Assembly: GCA_047974765.1 (NCBI GenBank)
Contig: JBKECP010000009.1
Span: 124,001-188,000, forward strand
Direction of reading: 5' to 3'
DNA length: 64,000 nt
From: JBKECP01 sp047974765
GTDB lineage: Bacteria; Pseudomonadota; Gammaproteobacteria; Pseudomonadales; Halieaceae
In this document: piece after piece, positions 40,779 to 50,687 of the stretch
Layout of the letters: the number at the start of each line of letters is the position of its first letter
Position numbering within the stretch: position 1 is the first letter of the stretch
The notes under the pieces: generated by a model
Databases searched by the model: none
Seen by the model: only the letters and a program-made list of their open reading frames with translations
Told to the model about the DNA's origin: nothing
Translations under genes and position numbers: made by a program

Positions 40779-43700
40779 ATGCTGATACTGCCCGGTGCCC
40801 CGGCCCTGTCTGCCTTTCGGCGCGACAAGCTGGCGGCCAGATTGTCCGCCATTCATCCCGGCCTGCAACATTTGGCCAGCCACTACATCCACTTTGCCCA
40901 GCTGAGTTGGCCGCTGAATTCACAGCAACAGCAGATTCTGGCGCAGTTGCTTCACTATGGGTCCACCGCTGATTCTGACAAAAAGCCTGAAGAGAGCGAT
41001 ACCACCTTGTTTTTGAGTGTGCCCCGTCCGGGCACCATCTCGCCCTGGTCGAGCAAGGCAACGGATATAATTCACAACTGCGCACTGGCTGGAGTGCAGC
41101 GGGTAGAGCGTGGGGTGGCACATTATCTGCGTGTACCAACAGCGCTGTCGGGCAGCCAGCGACAGGCAGTACTGGCGCTGCTGCACGATCGTATGACTGA
41201 GGTAGTGCTGTATGAGCTGACTGCGGCCAGTATTCTGTTTAGTGAAGCTGAACCCGCCCCACTGGCAGTGGTGGATATTTTGACGGGTGGCAGGGAGGCG
41301 TTGGAGGCGGCAGACAAAAACCTCGGCCTGGCTCTGGCCGGCGATGAAATCGACTATCTGCTGGACAGCTTTCAGCATTTGGAGCGCAATCCGACGGATG
41401 TCGAGCTGATGATGTTCGCTCAGGCTAATTCTGAGCATTGTCGGCACAAGATATTCAATGCCAGCTGGAGTATTGACGGTGTCGGGCAGGAGCACTCGCT
41501 GTTTGGTATGATTCGCAATACTTATCAGTGTGGCGGTGACAATGTACTGTCTGCCTACTCGGATAACGCAGCAGTGGTAGTCGGTCACCGGGCGGGGCGC
41601 TTTTACCCGGATCCGGACAGCTGCCACTACGGTTTCAACCAGGAAGATATCCACTTGTTGATGAAGGTGGAAACCCACAACCACCCGACAGCCATCGCGC
41701 CTTTTCCCGGTGCAGGCACCGGCTCCGGTGGTGAAATCCGTGATGAAGGTGCGGTTGGTCGCGGCTCCAAACCCAAGGCCGGGTTAACGGGCTTTTCAGT
41801 ATCCAATCTCAATATTCCCGGCTATGGTCAGCCCTGGGAGCAGCCCTACGGCAAGCCGGACCGTATTGTCTCGGCGCTGGATATCATGATAGAAGGCCCC
41901 GTTGGCGGTGCTGCGTTTAACAATGAATTTGGCCGACCTAATCTCTGTGGCTACTTTCGCAGCTATGAATGCCGTGTCAATGGTGTTGATGGGGAGGAGG
42001 TGCGGGGTTACCACAAGCCCATTATGATCGCGGGTGGTTACGGCAATATTCGCCAGGAACATGTTGATAAAGGCGCGTTTGCCGCTGGCGCCAAACTGAT
42101 TGTGCTCGGTGGTCCGGCTATGCTGATTGGCCTCGGTGGTGGCGCTGCCTCCTCGATGGCCAGTGGCGCCAGTGCAGAGGATCTGGACTTTGCCTCAGTG
42201 CAGCGGCAAAACCCGGAAATGGAGCGTCGCTGTCAGGAGGTGATCGATCGCTGCTGGCAGCTGGGTAATGATAATCCCATTGCCTTTATTCACGATGTTG
42301 GTGCCGGCGGCTTGTCCAATGCCTTGCCGGAGCTGGTCAAAGATGGTGGTCGCGGTGGTTGTTTTGAGCTGCGCGCAGTGCCCAATGATGAACCGGGTAT
42401 GTCGCCGCTGGCAATTTGGTGTAATGAGTCTCAGGAACGCTATGTACTGGCCGTGGAGCCTGAGCAATTGGCACGTTTTGAGGCCATCTGTAACCGCGAA
42501 CGTTGTCCCTATGCTGTGGTGGGTGAGGCGACGGAGGCGTTGGTACTGAGTCTGGCAGATACTCACTTCGACAACAAGCCGGTTGATTTGCCGATGTCGG
42601 TGCTGTTTGGCAAGCCGCCGCGTATGCACCGGGACATTCAACGGCAGAAGGTCAGTCAGCCACCACTGGTTATTGATACCACTGTTGCTGAAGCGCTGGA
42701 GCGGGTGTTGCAGTTGCCCGCAGTGGGGTCCAAACAGTTTTTGATTACCATTGGCGATCGCACGGTAACCGGTATGGTTGCCCGTGATCAGATGGTGGGT
42801 CCCTGGCAGGTGCCGGTGGCCAACTGTGCTATCACCACCGTGGCCTACGACAGCTGTGCCGGTGAGGCGATGGCGATGGGTGAGCGCACGCCGTTGGCCC
42901 TGATTGATGGCCCTGCCTCGGGACGTATGGCTGTGGCTGAAGCCATCACCAATATTCTGTCGGCGCCGATTGCCTCTCTCAGCGATATCAAACTATCGGC
43001 TAACTGGATGTGCGCTGCAGGTCAGGGTCGTGAGGACGAGGTGCTGTTTGATACCGTGCACGCCGTTGGTATGGCCCTGTGCCCTGAGCTGGGTATTACG
43101 ATTCCGGTGGGCAAGGATTCCATGTCCATGCAAACCACCTGGCGCGATGAGGCGGGAGAGAAAGCTGTAACTGCTCCCATGTCACTGATTGTGACTGCCT
43201 TTGCACCGGTGGTGGATGTGCGCCAGGCAGTAACTCCACAACTACAGCCGCGGGAAGATGCCTCACTGTTGCTGATTGACCTTGGACGGGGCCGCAACCG
43301 CCTCGGAGCATCGGCACTGGCCCAGGTGTATAGTCAGCTCGGCGATACCGTGGCTGATCTGGATAGTGCCGCTGATCTGAAGGCTCTGTTTGAGTTGGTT
43401 CAGTCACAACTGGCCGCAGGCCGTCTGCTGGCTCTGCATGATCGCTCGGATGGCGGTTTGATTGTAAGCCTGCTGGAGATGGCTTTTGCCGGGCATTGCG
43501 GCCTGGATATCAATCTTGACGGGTTGACGGGTGATGTCCTTGGCAGGCTTTTTGCCGAGGAAGTTGGCGTTGTGATGCAGGTTGCCGACAGCGACCTTGA
43601 CCATGTGTGCAGACAGGCTGCCAGTCTCGGTCTGGCCGATTGTCTGCGACGGATTGGCCGTGCTCTGCCTGGCGAGACTATTGCAGTGCGCGATGGTGAC

Positions 43701-44699
43701 AGCATTTTATTGCAGGATCAGCGCAGTCGTCTGCAATGTCTGTGGAGCCGTACCAGCTATGAAATACAGGCTCTGCGTGATAATCCCGAGTGTGCCCGTG
43801 AAGAATTTGAACGTATCGGTGCGGCTGACCCTGGCCTGTCGGTGAAACTGAGTTTCGATGTGGCTGAGGATATTGTCGCGTCTCATATAGCCCCCTCTGT
43901 CAGCGCTTCTATTAATAACGGCGCCCGCCCACGGGTGGCGGTGCTGCGTGAGCAGGGAGTCAATGGCCATGTTGAGATGGCGGCGGCTTTTCACCGGGCG
44001 GGTTTTGCAGCAGTGGATGTGCATATGAGTGATCTGCTCAATGGTCGGTACGATCTGGCTGCCTTCAAGGGGCTGGTGGCCTGCGGTGGCTTTTCCTATG
44101 GTGATGTACTCGGTGCAGGTGAGGGCTGGGCCAAGACGATCCTGTTCAATGAACAGCTGCGCGAACAATTCAGTAATTTCTTTGAGCGCCCGGACAGTTT
44201 CACTCTGGGAGTATGTAATGGCTGCCAGATGGTGTCGACCCTGAAGGCGCTGATTCCCGGTGCCAGCCACTGGCCGCGGTTTGTGCGCAATCGCTCAGAG
44301 CAGTTTGAAGCCCGCTATGCGTTGGTACGGGTTGAGGACAGTCCGTCCATTGTGCTCGCCGGTATGGCCGGTTCCCACCTGCCGATTGCCGTTGCCCACG
44401 GTGAAGGGCGGGCTGAATTTGATCATGCCCAGGCACTGGGCACCTGTGAGGATAGCGGTACCATCGGCCTGCGTTATCTGGAAAATGATCTGTCAGTGGC
44501 TGAGCGCTATCCGGCTAATCCTAATGGCTCGCCAGCAGGTATTACCGGTCTGTGCAGTCTCGACGGGCGTACCACTGTTATGATGCCTCACCCGGAGCGG
44601 GTTTTTCGCACGGTACAGTGCTCCTGGGCACCTGATGACTGGCAGGAAGATGGCGGTTGGCTCAGGCTGTTTCGCAATGCGCGAGCCTGGCTGGAATGA
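40779..44699 (+). CDS. purL: Phosphoribosylformylglycinamidine synthase
   Basis: A 1306-residue large-type PurL, combining the synthetase and glutaminase parts in one chain. N-terminal domain: PGTISPWSSKATDI near 95; ATP/FGAR part: HNHPTAIAPFPGAGTGSGGEIRD (split as NHPTAIAPFPGAGTGSGG), GDNNP-like DNPIAFIHDVGAGGLSNAL, and VGKDSMSM; C-terminal class I glutaminase: GVCNGCQM with the nucleophile Cys near residue 1148 and the His-x-Glu of MPHPERVF. It makes FGAM in purine synthesis. ATG 40779 is chosen over the upstream 40737 because its product matches the E. coli start MEILRGSPALSAFR-like (MLILPGAPALSAFRRDKL). Confidence 0.96.
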   Translation: MLILPGAPALSAFRRDKLAARLSAIHPGLQHLASHYIHFAQLSWPLNSQQQQILAQLLHYGSTADSDKKPEESDTTLFLSVPRPGTISPWSSKATDIIHNCALAGVQRVERGVAHYLRVPTALSGSQRQAVLALLHDRMTEVVLYELTAASILFSEAEPAPLAVVDILTGGREALEAADKNLGLALAGDEIDYLLDSFQHLERNPTDVELMMFAQANSEHCRHKIFNASWSIDGVGQEHSLFGMIRNTYQCGGDNVLSAYSDNAAVVVGHRAGRFYPDPDSCHYGFNQEDIHLLMKVETHNHPTAIAPFPGAGTGSGGEIRDEGAVGRGSKPKAGLTGFSVSNLNIPGYGQPWEQPYGKPDRIVSALDIMIEGPVGGAAFNNEFGRPNLCGYFRSYECRVNGVDGEEVRGYHKPIMIAGGYGNIRQEHVDKGAFAAGAKLIVLGGPAMLIGLGGGAASSMASGASAEDLDFASVQRQNPEMERRCQEVIDRCWQLGNDNPIAFIHDVGAGGLSNALPELVKDGGRGGCFELRAVPNDEPGMSPLAIWCNESQERYVLAVEPEQLARFEAICNRERCPYAVVGEATEALVLSLADTHFDNKPVDLPMSVLFGKPPRMHRDIQRQKVSQPPLVIDTTVAEALERVLQLPAVGSKQFLITIGDRTVTGMVARDQMVGPWQVPVANCAITTVAYDSCAGEAMAMGERTPLALIDGPASGRMAVAEAITNILSAPIASLSDIKLSANWMCAAGQGREDEVLFDTVHAVGMALCPELGITIPVGKDSMSMQTTWRDEAGEKAVTAPMSLIVTAFAPVVDVRQAVTPQLQPREDASLLLIDLGRGRNRLGASALAQVYSQLGDTVADLDSAADLKALFELVQSQLAAGRLLALHDRSDGGLIVSLLEMAFAGHCGLDINLDGLTGDVLGRLFAEEVGVVMQVADSDLDHVCRQAASLGLADCLRRIGRALPGETIAVRDGDSILLQDQRSRLQCLWSRTSYEIQALRDNPECAREEFERIGAADPGLSVKLSFDVAEDIVASHIAPSVSASINNGARPRVAVLREQGVNGHVEMAAAFHRAGFAAVDVHMSDLLNGRYDLAAFKGLVACGGFSYGDVLGAGEGWAKTILFNEQLREQFSNFFERPDSFTLGVCNGCQMVSTLKALIPGASHWPRFVRNRSEQFEARYALVRVEDSPSIVLAGMAGSHLPIAVAHGEGRAEFDHAQALGTCEDSGTIGLRYLENDLSVAERYPANPNGSPAGITGLCSLDGRTTVMMPHPERVFRTVQCSWAPDDWQEDGGWLRLFRNARAWLE

Positions 44700-44800
44700 A
44701 CGGCGGTTGTCGCTGGGCACTGTTTCCTTATAATGGGCGCCTTCCCTGTATGCGACAGCTTGTGGGCTGTCGACATTTTATCTCCTGCTAGAGCAACACT

Positions 44801-46684
44801 ATGCTGAATAAGTATCCACTGTGGAAATACCTGCTTGTGCTGGCGGTGGTGGCTTTCGGGCTGCTGTACGCGGCGCCGAACCTCTATGCCCCCGACCCGG
44901 CTCTGCAAATTACCGGCGAGAACAGCGCCCAGTTGATTGATGAAACCATTCTCGCCAGAGCAACGGCGGCACTGGAGGAGGCCGGTATTGAGCACTTTGG
45001 CGAAACCATTGCCGAAGGTAGCCGCAATGCCCTGATCCGCCTGCGCAACACCGAACAGCAGCTGGTTGCCCAGGCTCGCGTTCACCGCGCTCTAGGCGAT
45101 GGATTTATTGTGGCGCTCAATTTGGCGCCGACTACGCCCGGCTGGCTGAGCGCCATTGCCGCTCAGCCAATGAAACTGGGCCTGGATCTCAGTGGCGGGG
45201 TGCACTTCAAACTGGAAGTGGATGTGGACGCTGCCATTGAGCGCCGCCAGGAATACTATTACAACGCCATCAAGCGTTCCCTGCGTGAAGAGCGGGTACG
45301 CGGTCTGGTTAATATTGACAGTGATGGCCAGGTGGTGGGTAAGTTTGCCAGCGAAGCGTTGCGTGAGCAGGCCCGCGATATCATTGCCAGGAATTATCAA
45401 GAATTGCAGCTGGACAGGGTAGAGGAGGGCAATTCTTTTGGTCTTATCGCCGTTGTGACCGAAGTAATGCGCACTGAAATTGCCAATTATGCGGTCAGTC
45501 AGAACCTGACGACTCTGCGCAACCGGGTTAATGAACTGGGTGTATCCGAGCCGTTGGTGCAGCGTCAGGGTAAGTCCCGCATTGTGGTTGAGCTGCCGGG
45601 TATTCAGGATACAGCCGAAGCCAAGCGAATCCTCGGCAAGGTGGCCAACCTGGAGTTCAGGCTGGTAGCCAAAGTCGATACCCCCGCTGCCGATAAGCAG
45701 CAGTTCCAGTATCGCAGTGAAGACCGCGCAGGCATGAGTGAGTGGCTGGAGCGGGACATGATCATTAGCGGTGAGAATGTTTCCAACGCCCAGGCTGGTT
45801 TTGACCAGAACGGTCAGCCCAATGTCAGTATCAGTCTGGACAGTGAAGGCGGCTTTATGATGAATCGGGCCACCCGTGACAACATCAAACGCCGCATGGG
45901 CGTACTTTTTATTGAGCGTAAAAATCGCACCCGTTATGAAACCGGGGCCGATGGCAGCGAAGTGGCAATAAAAGTGCCCTATGACGAGAAAAAACTGCTG
46001 ACGGCTCCGGTTATTCAGTCTGCTCTTGGCGCTCAATTCCAGATTACCGGCCTGGATAATCCACTGGAAGCCTCTGAGCTGGCCCTGATGCTGCGCGCCG
46101 GTGCTCTGGCGGCACCGATCAGTTTTGTTGAAGAGCGCACAGTAGGCCCATCGCTCGGTGCTGAAAACATCCGTCTGGGTGTGAAGTCAGTGCAATACGG
46201 TCTGGCAGCCGTTGTATTGTTCATGCTGTTTTACTATCGCCTGTTTGGTTTGTTTGCCGTGATTGCGTTATCGGTCAACCTGGTGTTGCTGGTGGCTTGT
46301 ATGTCGTTGATGGGCGCTACCCTGACACTGCCGGGTATCGCCGGTATCGTGCTGACGGTGGGGATGGCAGTGGATGCCAATGTGCTTATTTTCTCCCGTA
46401 TACGAGAGGAATTAAATGACGGACGATCACCACAAATGGCGATTCACGGTGGCTATGATGCCGCTCTGTCGACCATTCTGGATGCCAATATCACGACCTT
46501 GATTGTGGCGGTCATTCTTTACGCCGTTGGTACCGGGCCGGTGAAAGGTTTTGCTGTTACCCTGTCGCTGGGCATTATCACCTCCATGTTTACTGCCATT
46601 GTGGGTACCCGCGCACTAGTTAACTGGGTCTATGGTGGCCGCAAAGTCAGCAGTCTGTCTATTGGAGGAGTGAAAAACGCATGA
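44801..46684 (+). CDS. secD: Protein translocase subunit SecD
   Basis: A 627-residue SecD of normal length: a first helix (about 8-27), a large periplasmic region with P1 base (GLDLSGGVHFKLEV, about 128-141) and head, and five C-terminal helices (from about 455) with LTLPGIAGIVLTVGMAVDANVLIF split by TVGMAVDANVLIFSRIREEL, the RND-type motif carrying proton-relay Asp. With SecF it uses the proton gradient to pull exported proteins from SecYEG. The stop overlaps the secF start by 4 bases. Confidence 0.96.
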   Translation: MLNKYPLWKYLLVLAVVAFGLLYAAPNLYAPDPALQITGENSAQLIDETILARATAALEEAGIEHFGETIAEGSRNALIRLRNTEQQLVAQARVHRALGDGFIVALNLAPTTPGWLSAIAAQPMKLGLDLSGGVHFKLEVDVDAAIERRQEYYYNAIKRSLREERVRGLVNIDSDGQVVGKFASEALREQARDIIARNYQELQLDRVEEGNSFGLIAVVTEVMRTEIANYAVSQNLTTLRNRVNELGVSEPLVQRQGKSRIVVELPGIQDTAEAKRILGKVANLEFRLVAKVDTPAADKQQFQYRSEDRAGMSEWLERDMIISGENVSNAQAGFDQNGQPNVSISLDSEGGFMMNRATRDNIKRRMGVLFIERKNRTRYETGADGSEVAIKVPYDEKKLLTAPVIQSALGAQFQITGLDNPLEASELALMLRAGALAAPISFVEERTVGPSLGAENIRLGVKSVQYGLAAVVLFMLFYYRLFGLFAVIALSVNLVLLVACMSLMGATLTLPGIAGIVLTVGMAVDANVLIFSRIREELNDGRSPQMAIHGGYDAALSTILDANITTLIVAVILYAVGTGPVKGFAVTLSLGIITSMFTAIVGTRALVNWVYGGRKVSSLSIGGVKNA

Positions 46685-47595
46685 AAATTATCAATTTCAT
46701 GGGCCAGCGCAAACTGGCGATGGCCTTCTCCATCGTACTGTTGCTGATTTCCATTGGTTCACTGGCAACCCGCCACTTGAACTGGGGGCTGGATTTTACT
46801 GGCGGTACCCTGGTTGAGCTGCACTACAGCGATACGGCCAATCTCAGTGAAATTCGTACCATTCTCGATGGTAATGGTTTTGCCGGCGCGGTGGTGGTCA
46901 GTTTTGGTACCGACAGGGATGTGCTGGTGCGTTTGCCGCAGGGTTATTCCGATGCGGAGGGCAACAAGATGGCGAACCTGTTGTCGGATAACTTTGAAGG
47001 CCTGGTTGAGCTGCGCCGGATAGAGTTTGTCGGCCCACAGGTGGGTGATGAACTGCGTGAACAGGGTGGCCTGGCCATGCTGCTGGCACTGGGTCTGGTG
47101 ATGCTTTACATCGCCTTTCGCTTTCAGTTCAAGTTTGCTGTTGGTGCAGTAGGTGCCCTGATTCACGATGTCATCATTACGCTCGGTTTTTTCTCGATTA
47201 CCGGTATGGAGTTTGACCTGACCGTTTTGGCGGCCCTGCTGGCGGTGATCGGTTATTCCCTCAATGACACCATTGTGGTTGCCGACCGGATTCGTGAAAA
47301 TTTTCGCAAGTTGCGCCGCTCGGATCCGGTCGAGATTATCAATATCTCCCTCACTGAAACTCTCAGCCGGACGTTGGTCACTTCACTGACCACCCTGTTG
47401 GTGCTGGTGGCGCTGGCTCTCTTTGGTGGTGAGATGATCAACGCCTTTGCCATTGCACTGATTGTCGGTATTGGTATCGGTACTTATTCATCCATCTATG
47501 TGTCGGCCAGCCTGCTGATTGTTCAGGGCGTGACCAAGGAAGATCTGATGCTGCCGGTCAGAGAAGGCGAGGATCAGGATGCCCTGATGCCCTGA
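46681..47595 (+). CDS. secF: Protein translocase subunit SecF
   Basis: A 304-residue SecF with six membrane helices. The first is followed by the periplasmic motif LDFTGGTLVELHY; later FSITGMEFDLTVLAALLAVIG and GYSLNDTIVVADRIREN, SRTLVTSLTTLLVLVALALF and the Gly-rich last helix (IALIVGIGIGTYSSIYVSA) are typical. It is translationally coupled to secD. The yajC gene that commonly precedes secD is not present in the preceding 100 bases. Confidence 0.96.
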   Translation: MKIINFMGQRKLAMAFSIVLLLISIGSLATRHLNWGLDFTGGTLVELHYSDTANLSEIRTILDGNGFAGAVVVSFGTDRDVLVRLPQGYSDAEGNKMANLLSDNFEGLVELRRIEFVGPQVGDELREQGGLAMLLALGLVMLYIAFRFQFKFAVGAVGALIHDVIITLGFFSITGMEFDLTVLAALLAVIGYSLNDTIVVADRIRENFRKLRRSDPVEIINISLTETLSRTLVTSLTTLLVLVALALFGGEMINAFAIALIVGIGIGTYSSIYVSASLLIVQGVTKEDLMLPVREGEDQDALMP

Positions 47596-47617
47596 TTTTA
47601 ATTTAAGGGGTACAGGC

Positions 47618-47652
47618 AGAGCCCTTTTCACAAGTAACGTGAGACGGGCTCT
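47618..47652. terminator. Hairpin between secF and suhB (possible bidirectional terminator)
   Basis: AGAGCCC (47618-47624) pairs with GGGCTCT (47646-47652) around a 21-base loop that holds TTTT. It sits between convergent genes and its right arm touches the suhB stop codon. No long T-run follows on either strand, so the call is tentative. Confidence 0.4.
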
Positions 47653-48446
47653 TATGCCAGCAAGGGTTTGGTCACCTGCAATACGGCTTTGAAACATTTT
47701 GGATTGCCACAAACAATATCACCGCTGTTCAGATGATCATCGGCACCGTTGAAATCCGACACCAGACCGCCCGCTTCACGCACCAGCAGGGTGCCGGCAG
47801 CGATATCCCAGATAGCCAGACCTTTTTCCCAGAAAGCGTCAAAGCGGCCGGCGGCAACGTAGGCCAGATCCAGCGAGGCGGCACCGGCACGGCGAATACC
47901 TGCACACTGACCGGCCAGTATTTCGATGGATTTGGCATAGGGCTCAAGAACGTGATCGCAGTGATTGCGAAAGGGAATGCCGGTACCGAGGAGGGCGCCA
48001 TCCAAAGAGGTGCGTTTGCTGACCCGGATGCGCCGTCCATTGAGAGCGGCACCGCGGCCGCGGGAGGCGGTGAATTCTTCCCGGCGTACCGGGTCCACTA
48101 CCACAGCGTGTTCGACTTTGCCCTTGTACAGACAGGCGATGGACACGGCGTAGTGTGGAATGCCCCGCAGGAAGTTGGTGGTGCCATCCAGTGGGTCAAT
48201 AACCCAGCGATAATCAGCGTTTTCGTCACCTTCCAACCCGCCTTCCTCACCCAGGATGGCGTGTTCCGGGTAGGCTTTTTTCAAGTGGTAGCGAATTTCC
48301 CGTTCCGCCGCCATATCCACTTCTGACACAAAGTCATTGCGCCCTTTGACAGAGACTTCGATGCGGTCCAGATCGTCAGAGGCGCGAACGATATTCTCGC
48401 CCGCCTTGCGCGCGGCACGCAGCGCGATGTTGACCATCGGTTCCAT
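47652..48446 (-). CDS. suhB: Inositol-1-monophosphatase SuhB
   Basis: A 264-residue metal-dependent phosphatase. Motifs: GEEGG (metal Glu, near 71), WVIDPLDGTTNFLRG (near 85) and the late WDIAAGTLLVREAGG (near 217). It hydrolyses inositol phosphates; in gammaproteobacteria SuhB also binds RNA polymerase/NusA and takes part in rRNA antitermination. Divergent from trmJ, the usual arrangement. Confidence 0.94.
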   Translation of the reverse strand: MEPMVNIALRAARKAGENIVRASDDLDRIEVSVKGRNDFVSEVDMAAEREIRYHLKKAYPEHAILGEEGGLEGDENADYRWVIDPLDGTTNFLRGIPHYAVSIACLYKGKVEHAVVVDPVRREEFTASRGRGAALNGRRIRVSKRTSLDGALLGTGIPFRNHCDHVLEPYAKSIEILAGQCAGIRRAGAASLDLAYVAAGRFDAFWEKGLAIWDIAAGTLLVREAGGLVSDFNGADDHLNSGDIVCGNPKCFKAVLQVTKPLLA

Positions 48447-48695
48447 AGTTTTGATCCTGATCAGAAGTGGGTGGGCGCGCGATTATAGCAGCGCGTTGCG
48501 CCAGATAGTAGAGATGGCATCATCGTGTAAAAGTACAGCCAAAGCCTGCATAAAGACGCACTTTATTCACCTGTTGATGTGGCCGCTTAAACGGGCAGGA
48601 TCTGCTACACTGTCGCACTTTTACCATAGATCCCTGTCGCAGAATCCTGCCGGTCAGGGAATCTATGGTCAAAACAGACGGCAGCCAGAGCAGGC

Positions 48696-49484
48696 ATGAA
48701 CCTCGACAACATTCGTATCGTGCTGGTTAATACCACCCATCCGGGCAATATCGGCGGTGTAGCCCGGGCGATGAAAAATATGGGCCTGTCCCGTTTGGTA
48801 CTGGTAGCACCGCGCCAGTTTCCCGATGAGCGAGCCGGACGACGGGCCGCATCTGCCAGCGATGTGCTGGCAACAGCACGGATGAGTGACAGTCTTGAGG
48901 AGGCCATTGCCGACTGTCAGTTTGTGGTGGGTACCAGTGCCAGGGGTCGGCGTATTCCCTGGCCGTTACTGGATGCGCGCCAGTGTGCGGAACGTATCGC
49001 CAGTGTTTCGACCAGTGAACAGGTGGCAGTGCTGTTTGGGCGTGAAGACCGGGGGCTGACCAATGAAGAATTACAGCTGTGCAACCTGCACTTGAATATT
49101 CCCACCGATGAGGCTTACAGCTCGCTCAATCTGGCGATGGCGGTACAGATTGTCTGCTATGAACTGCGTATGTTATTGGTGGCCGAACATCTGCCGGTGA
49201 ATGAGGATGAGGAGTGGGATGCCCCCTTTAGCACTCGCGAAAATATGGAGCGCTTCTACGGGCATCTGGAGCAGACCCTGGTTCAGATTGATTTTCTTGA
49301 TCCGGCGGCGCCGCGCCAGTTAATGACGCGATTGCGTCGCCTTTACGGCCGGGTGCGACTGGATGAGATGGAACTGAATATTCTGCGCGGCATACTGACT
49401 GAAACCCAGAAGTTTGCGACTTCGGTCTCTGAGCGGCGAGCCCCTGAAAACAAGCCGCTTGAAAGCAGCGCTGGTAGTGACTGA
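48696..49484 (+). CDS. trmJ: tRNA (cytidine/uridine-2'-O)-methyltransferase TrmJ
   Basis: A 262-residue SPOUT-class methyltransferase. The N-terminal NIRIVLVNTTHPGNIGGVARAM, FGREDRGLTNEELQLCN (motif 2) and DEAYSSLNLAMAVQIVCYEL (motif 3, knot) are diagnostic. It 2'-O-methylates position 32 of several tRNAs. In related genomes trmJ is followed by cysE/iscR and the isc operon; here the next gene, 30 bases on, is an IscS-like gene without iscR. Confidence 0.94.
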   Translation: MNLDNIRIVLVNTTHPGNIGGVARAMKNMGLSRLVLVAPRQFPDERAGRRAASASDVLATARMSDSLEEAIADCQFVVGTSARGRRIPWPLLDARQCAERIASVSTSEQVAVLFGREDRGLTNEELQLCNLHLNIPTDEAYSSLNLAMAVQIVCYELRMLLVAEHLPVNEDEEWDAPFSTRENMERFYGHLEQTLVQIDFLDPAAPRQLMTRLRRLYGRVRLDEMELNILRGILTETQKFATSVSERRAPENKPLESSAGSD

Positions 49485-49514
49485 AGTACCTGATAACTAC
49501 GCGGAGATCTCGCT

Positions 49515-50687
49515 ATGAGCAGGCCAATCTATCTCGATTATCTGGCTACCACACCGGTTGATACGCAGGTGGCACAAAAGATGGGCCAGTGTCTGACCAT
49601 GGATGGTAACTTTGGCAACCCGGCCTCCCGCTCCCATATAGTGGGCTGGCAGGCCGAAGCGGCAGTTGAAGAGGCGCGACGTGAGGTGGCTGACCTGATT
49701 GCTGCTGACCCCCGTGAAATTGTGTGGACATCGGGTGCGACTGAATCTGACAATCTGGCAATCAAAGGGGTGGCTCACTTTCACCAAGTGCCGGGGCAGG
49801 CACAAAAAAAACGGCATATTATCACCTCCGCTATCGAGCATAAGGCGGTGCTTGATACCTGCACTCATCTGGAGCAGGAAGGTTTTGAGATCACTTATCT
49901 GGCACCGGATGCCGACGGTATTATTCAAGCGGAAAAGGTGGCCGCTTCCCTGCGTCAGGATACGGTTCTGGTCAGTATCATGCACGTCAATAATGAGCTG
50001 GGCACGATCAATGATATTGCCGCCATTGCTGAACACACCCGTGCGGCGGGCGTTTTGCTGCATGTGGATGCGGCTCAGAGTGTGGGCAAGGTGGCCGTTG
50101 ATATGCGTGCCTGGCCGGTGGATCTACTGTCTTTGAGTGCGCACAAATTTTATGGCCCCAAGGGTATTGGTGCACTTTATGTACGCCGTAATCCGCCAGT
50201 GTCTTTGCAGGCTCAAATTCACGGTGGCGGTCACGAGCGGGGTATGCGCTCGGGTACCTTGCCCACGCATCAGATTGTTGGTATGGGTGAGGCTGCCCGT
50301 ATTGCCAGAGAGACCATGGTCGAGGAGGCTGCCCGCCTGCTCGCTCTGCGCCAGCGTTTCTGGCAGGGTGTCAGCATGCTGCCGGATGTGCGGCTCAATG
50401 GGTCGCCCATGCAGCGGGTGCCGGGTGCCCTGAATATTGCCTTTGGCGGTATTGATGGTGAGACTTTACTGATGGCCCTGCAGGGGCTGGCGATATCCAG
50501 TGGCAGTGCCTGTACCTCTGCCAGTCTGGCGCCGTCGCATGTATTACAGGCTATAGGCCTTGATGATGAACTGGCTCATGCCTCTTTACGTTTCAGCTTT
50601 GGTCGTTTTACCAGCGAGGCAGATATTGATCAGGCGGTGGCAGAAGTTACTGATACGCTAATCAGACTCAAGGGGGGAGCCTTGTGA
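49515..50687 (+). CDS. Cysteine desulfurase, IscS/NifS-like
   Basis: A 390-residue PLP enzyme. PLP-binding Lys211 lies in SLSAHKFYGPKGIGALYV, upstream of GHERGMRSGTLPTHQIVGMG; the sulfur-carrying Cys333 is in SSGSACTSASLAPSHVL. It removes sulfur from cysteine as an enzyme-bound persulfide. The C-terminus is shorter than in E. coli IscS (404 residues) and lacks its IscU-contacting tail. It overlaps the DUF2478 gene by 4 bases (GTGA), and no iscU, iscA, hscA/B or fdx is nearby. Thus the persulfide may feed a non-Isc acceptor, for example thiolation of tRNA or a molybdenum cofactor. The family call is firm, the acceptor is not known. Confidence 0.88.
   Translation: MSRPIYLDYLATTPVDTQVAQKMGQCLTMDGNFGNPASRSHIVGWQAEAAVEEARREVADLIAADPREIVWTSGATESDNLAIKGVAHFHQVPGQAQKKRHIITSAIEHKAVLDTCTHLEQEGFEITYLAPDADGIIQAEKVAASLRQDTVLVSIMHVNNELGTINDIAAIAEHTRAAGVLLHVDAAQSVGKVAVDMRAWPVDLLSLSAHKFYGPKGIGALYVRRNPPVSLQAQIHGGGHERGMRSGTLPTHQIVGMGEAARIARETMVEEAARLLALRQRFWQGVSMLPDVRLNGSPMQRVPGALNIAFGGIDGETLLMALQGLAISSGSACTSASLAPSHVLQAIGLDDELAHASLRFSFGRFTSEADIDQAVAEVTDTLIRLKGGAL

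Noticed and set aside
45092..46036. 314-codon reverse open frame inside secD
   Set aside because: Shadow of secD coding; no ribosome site or known domain.
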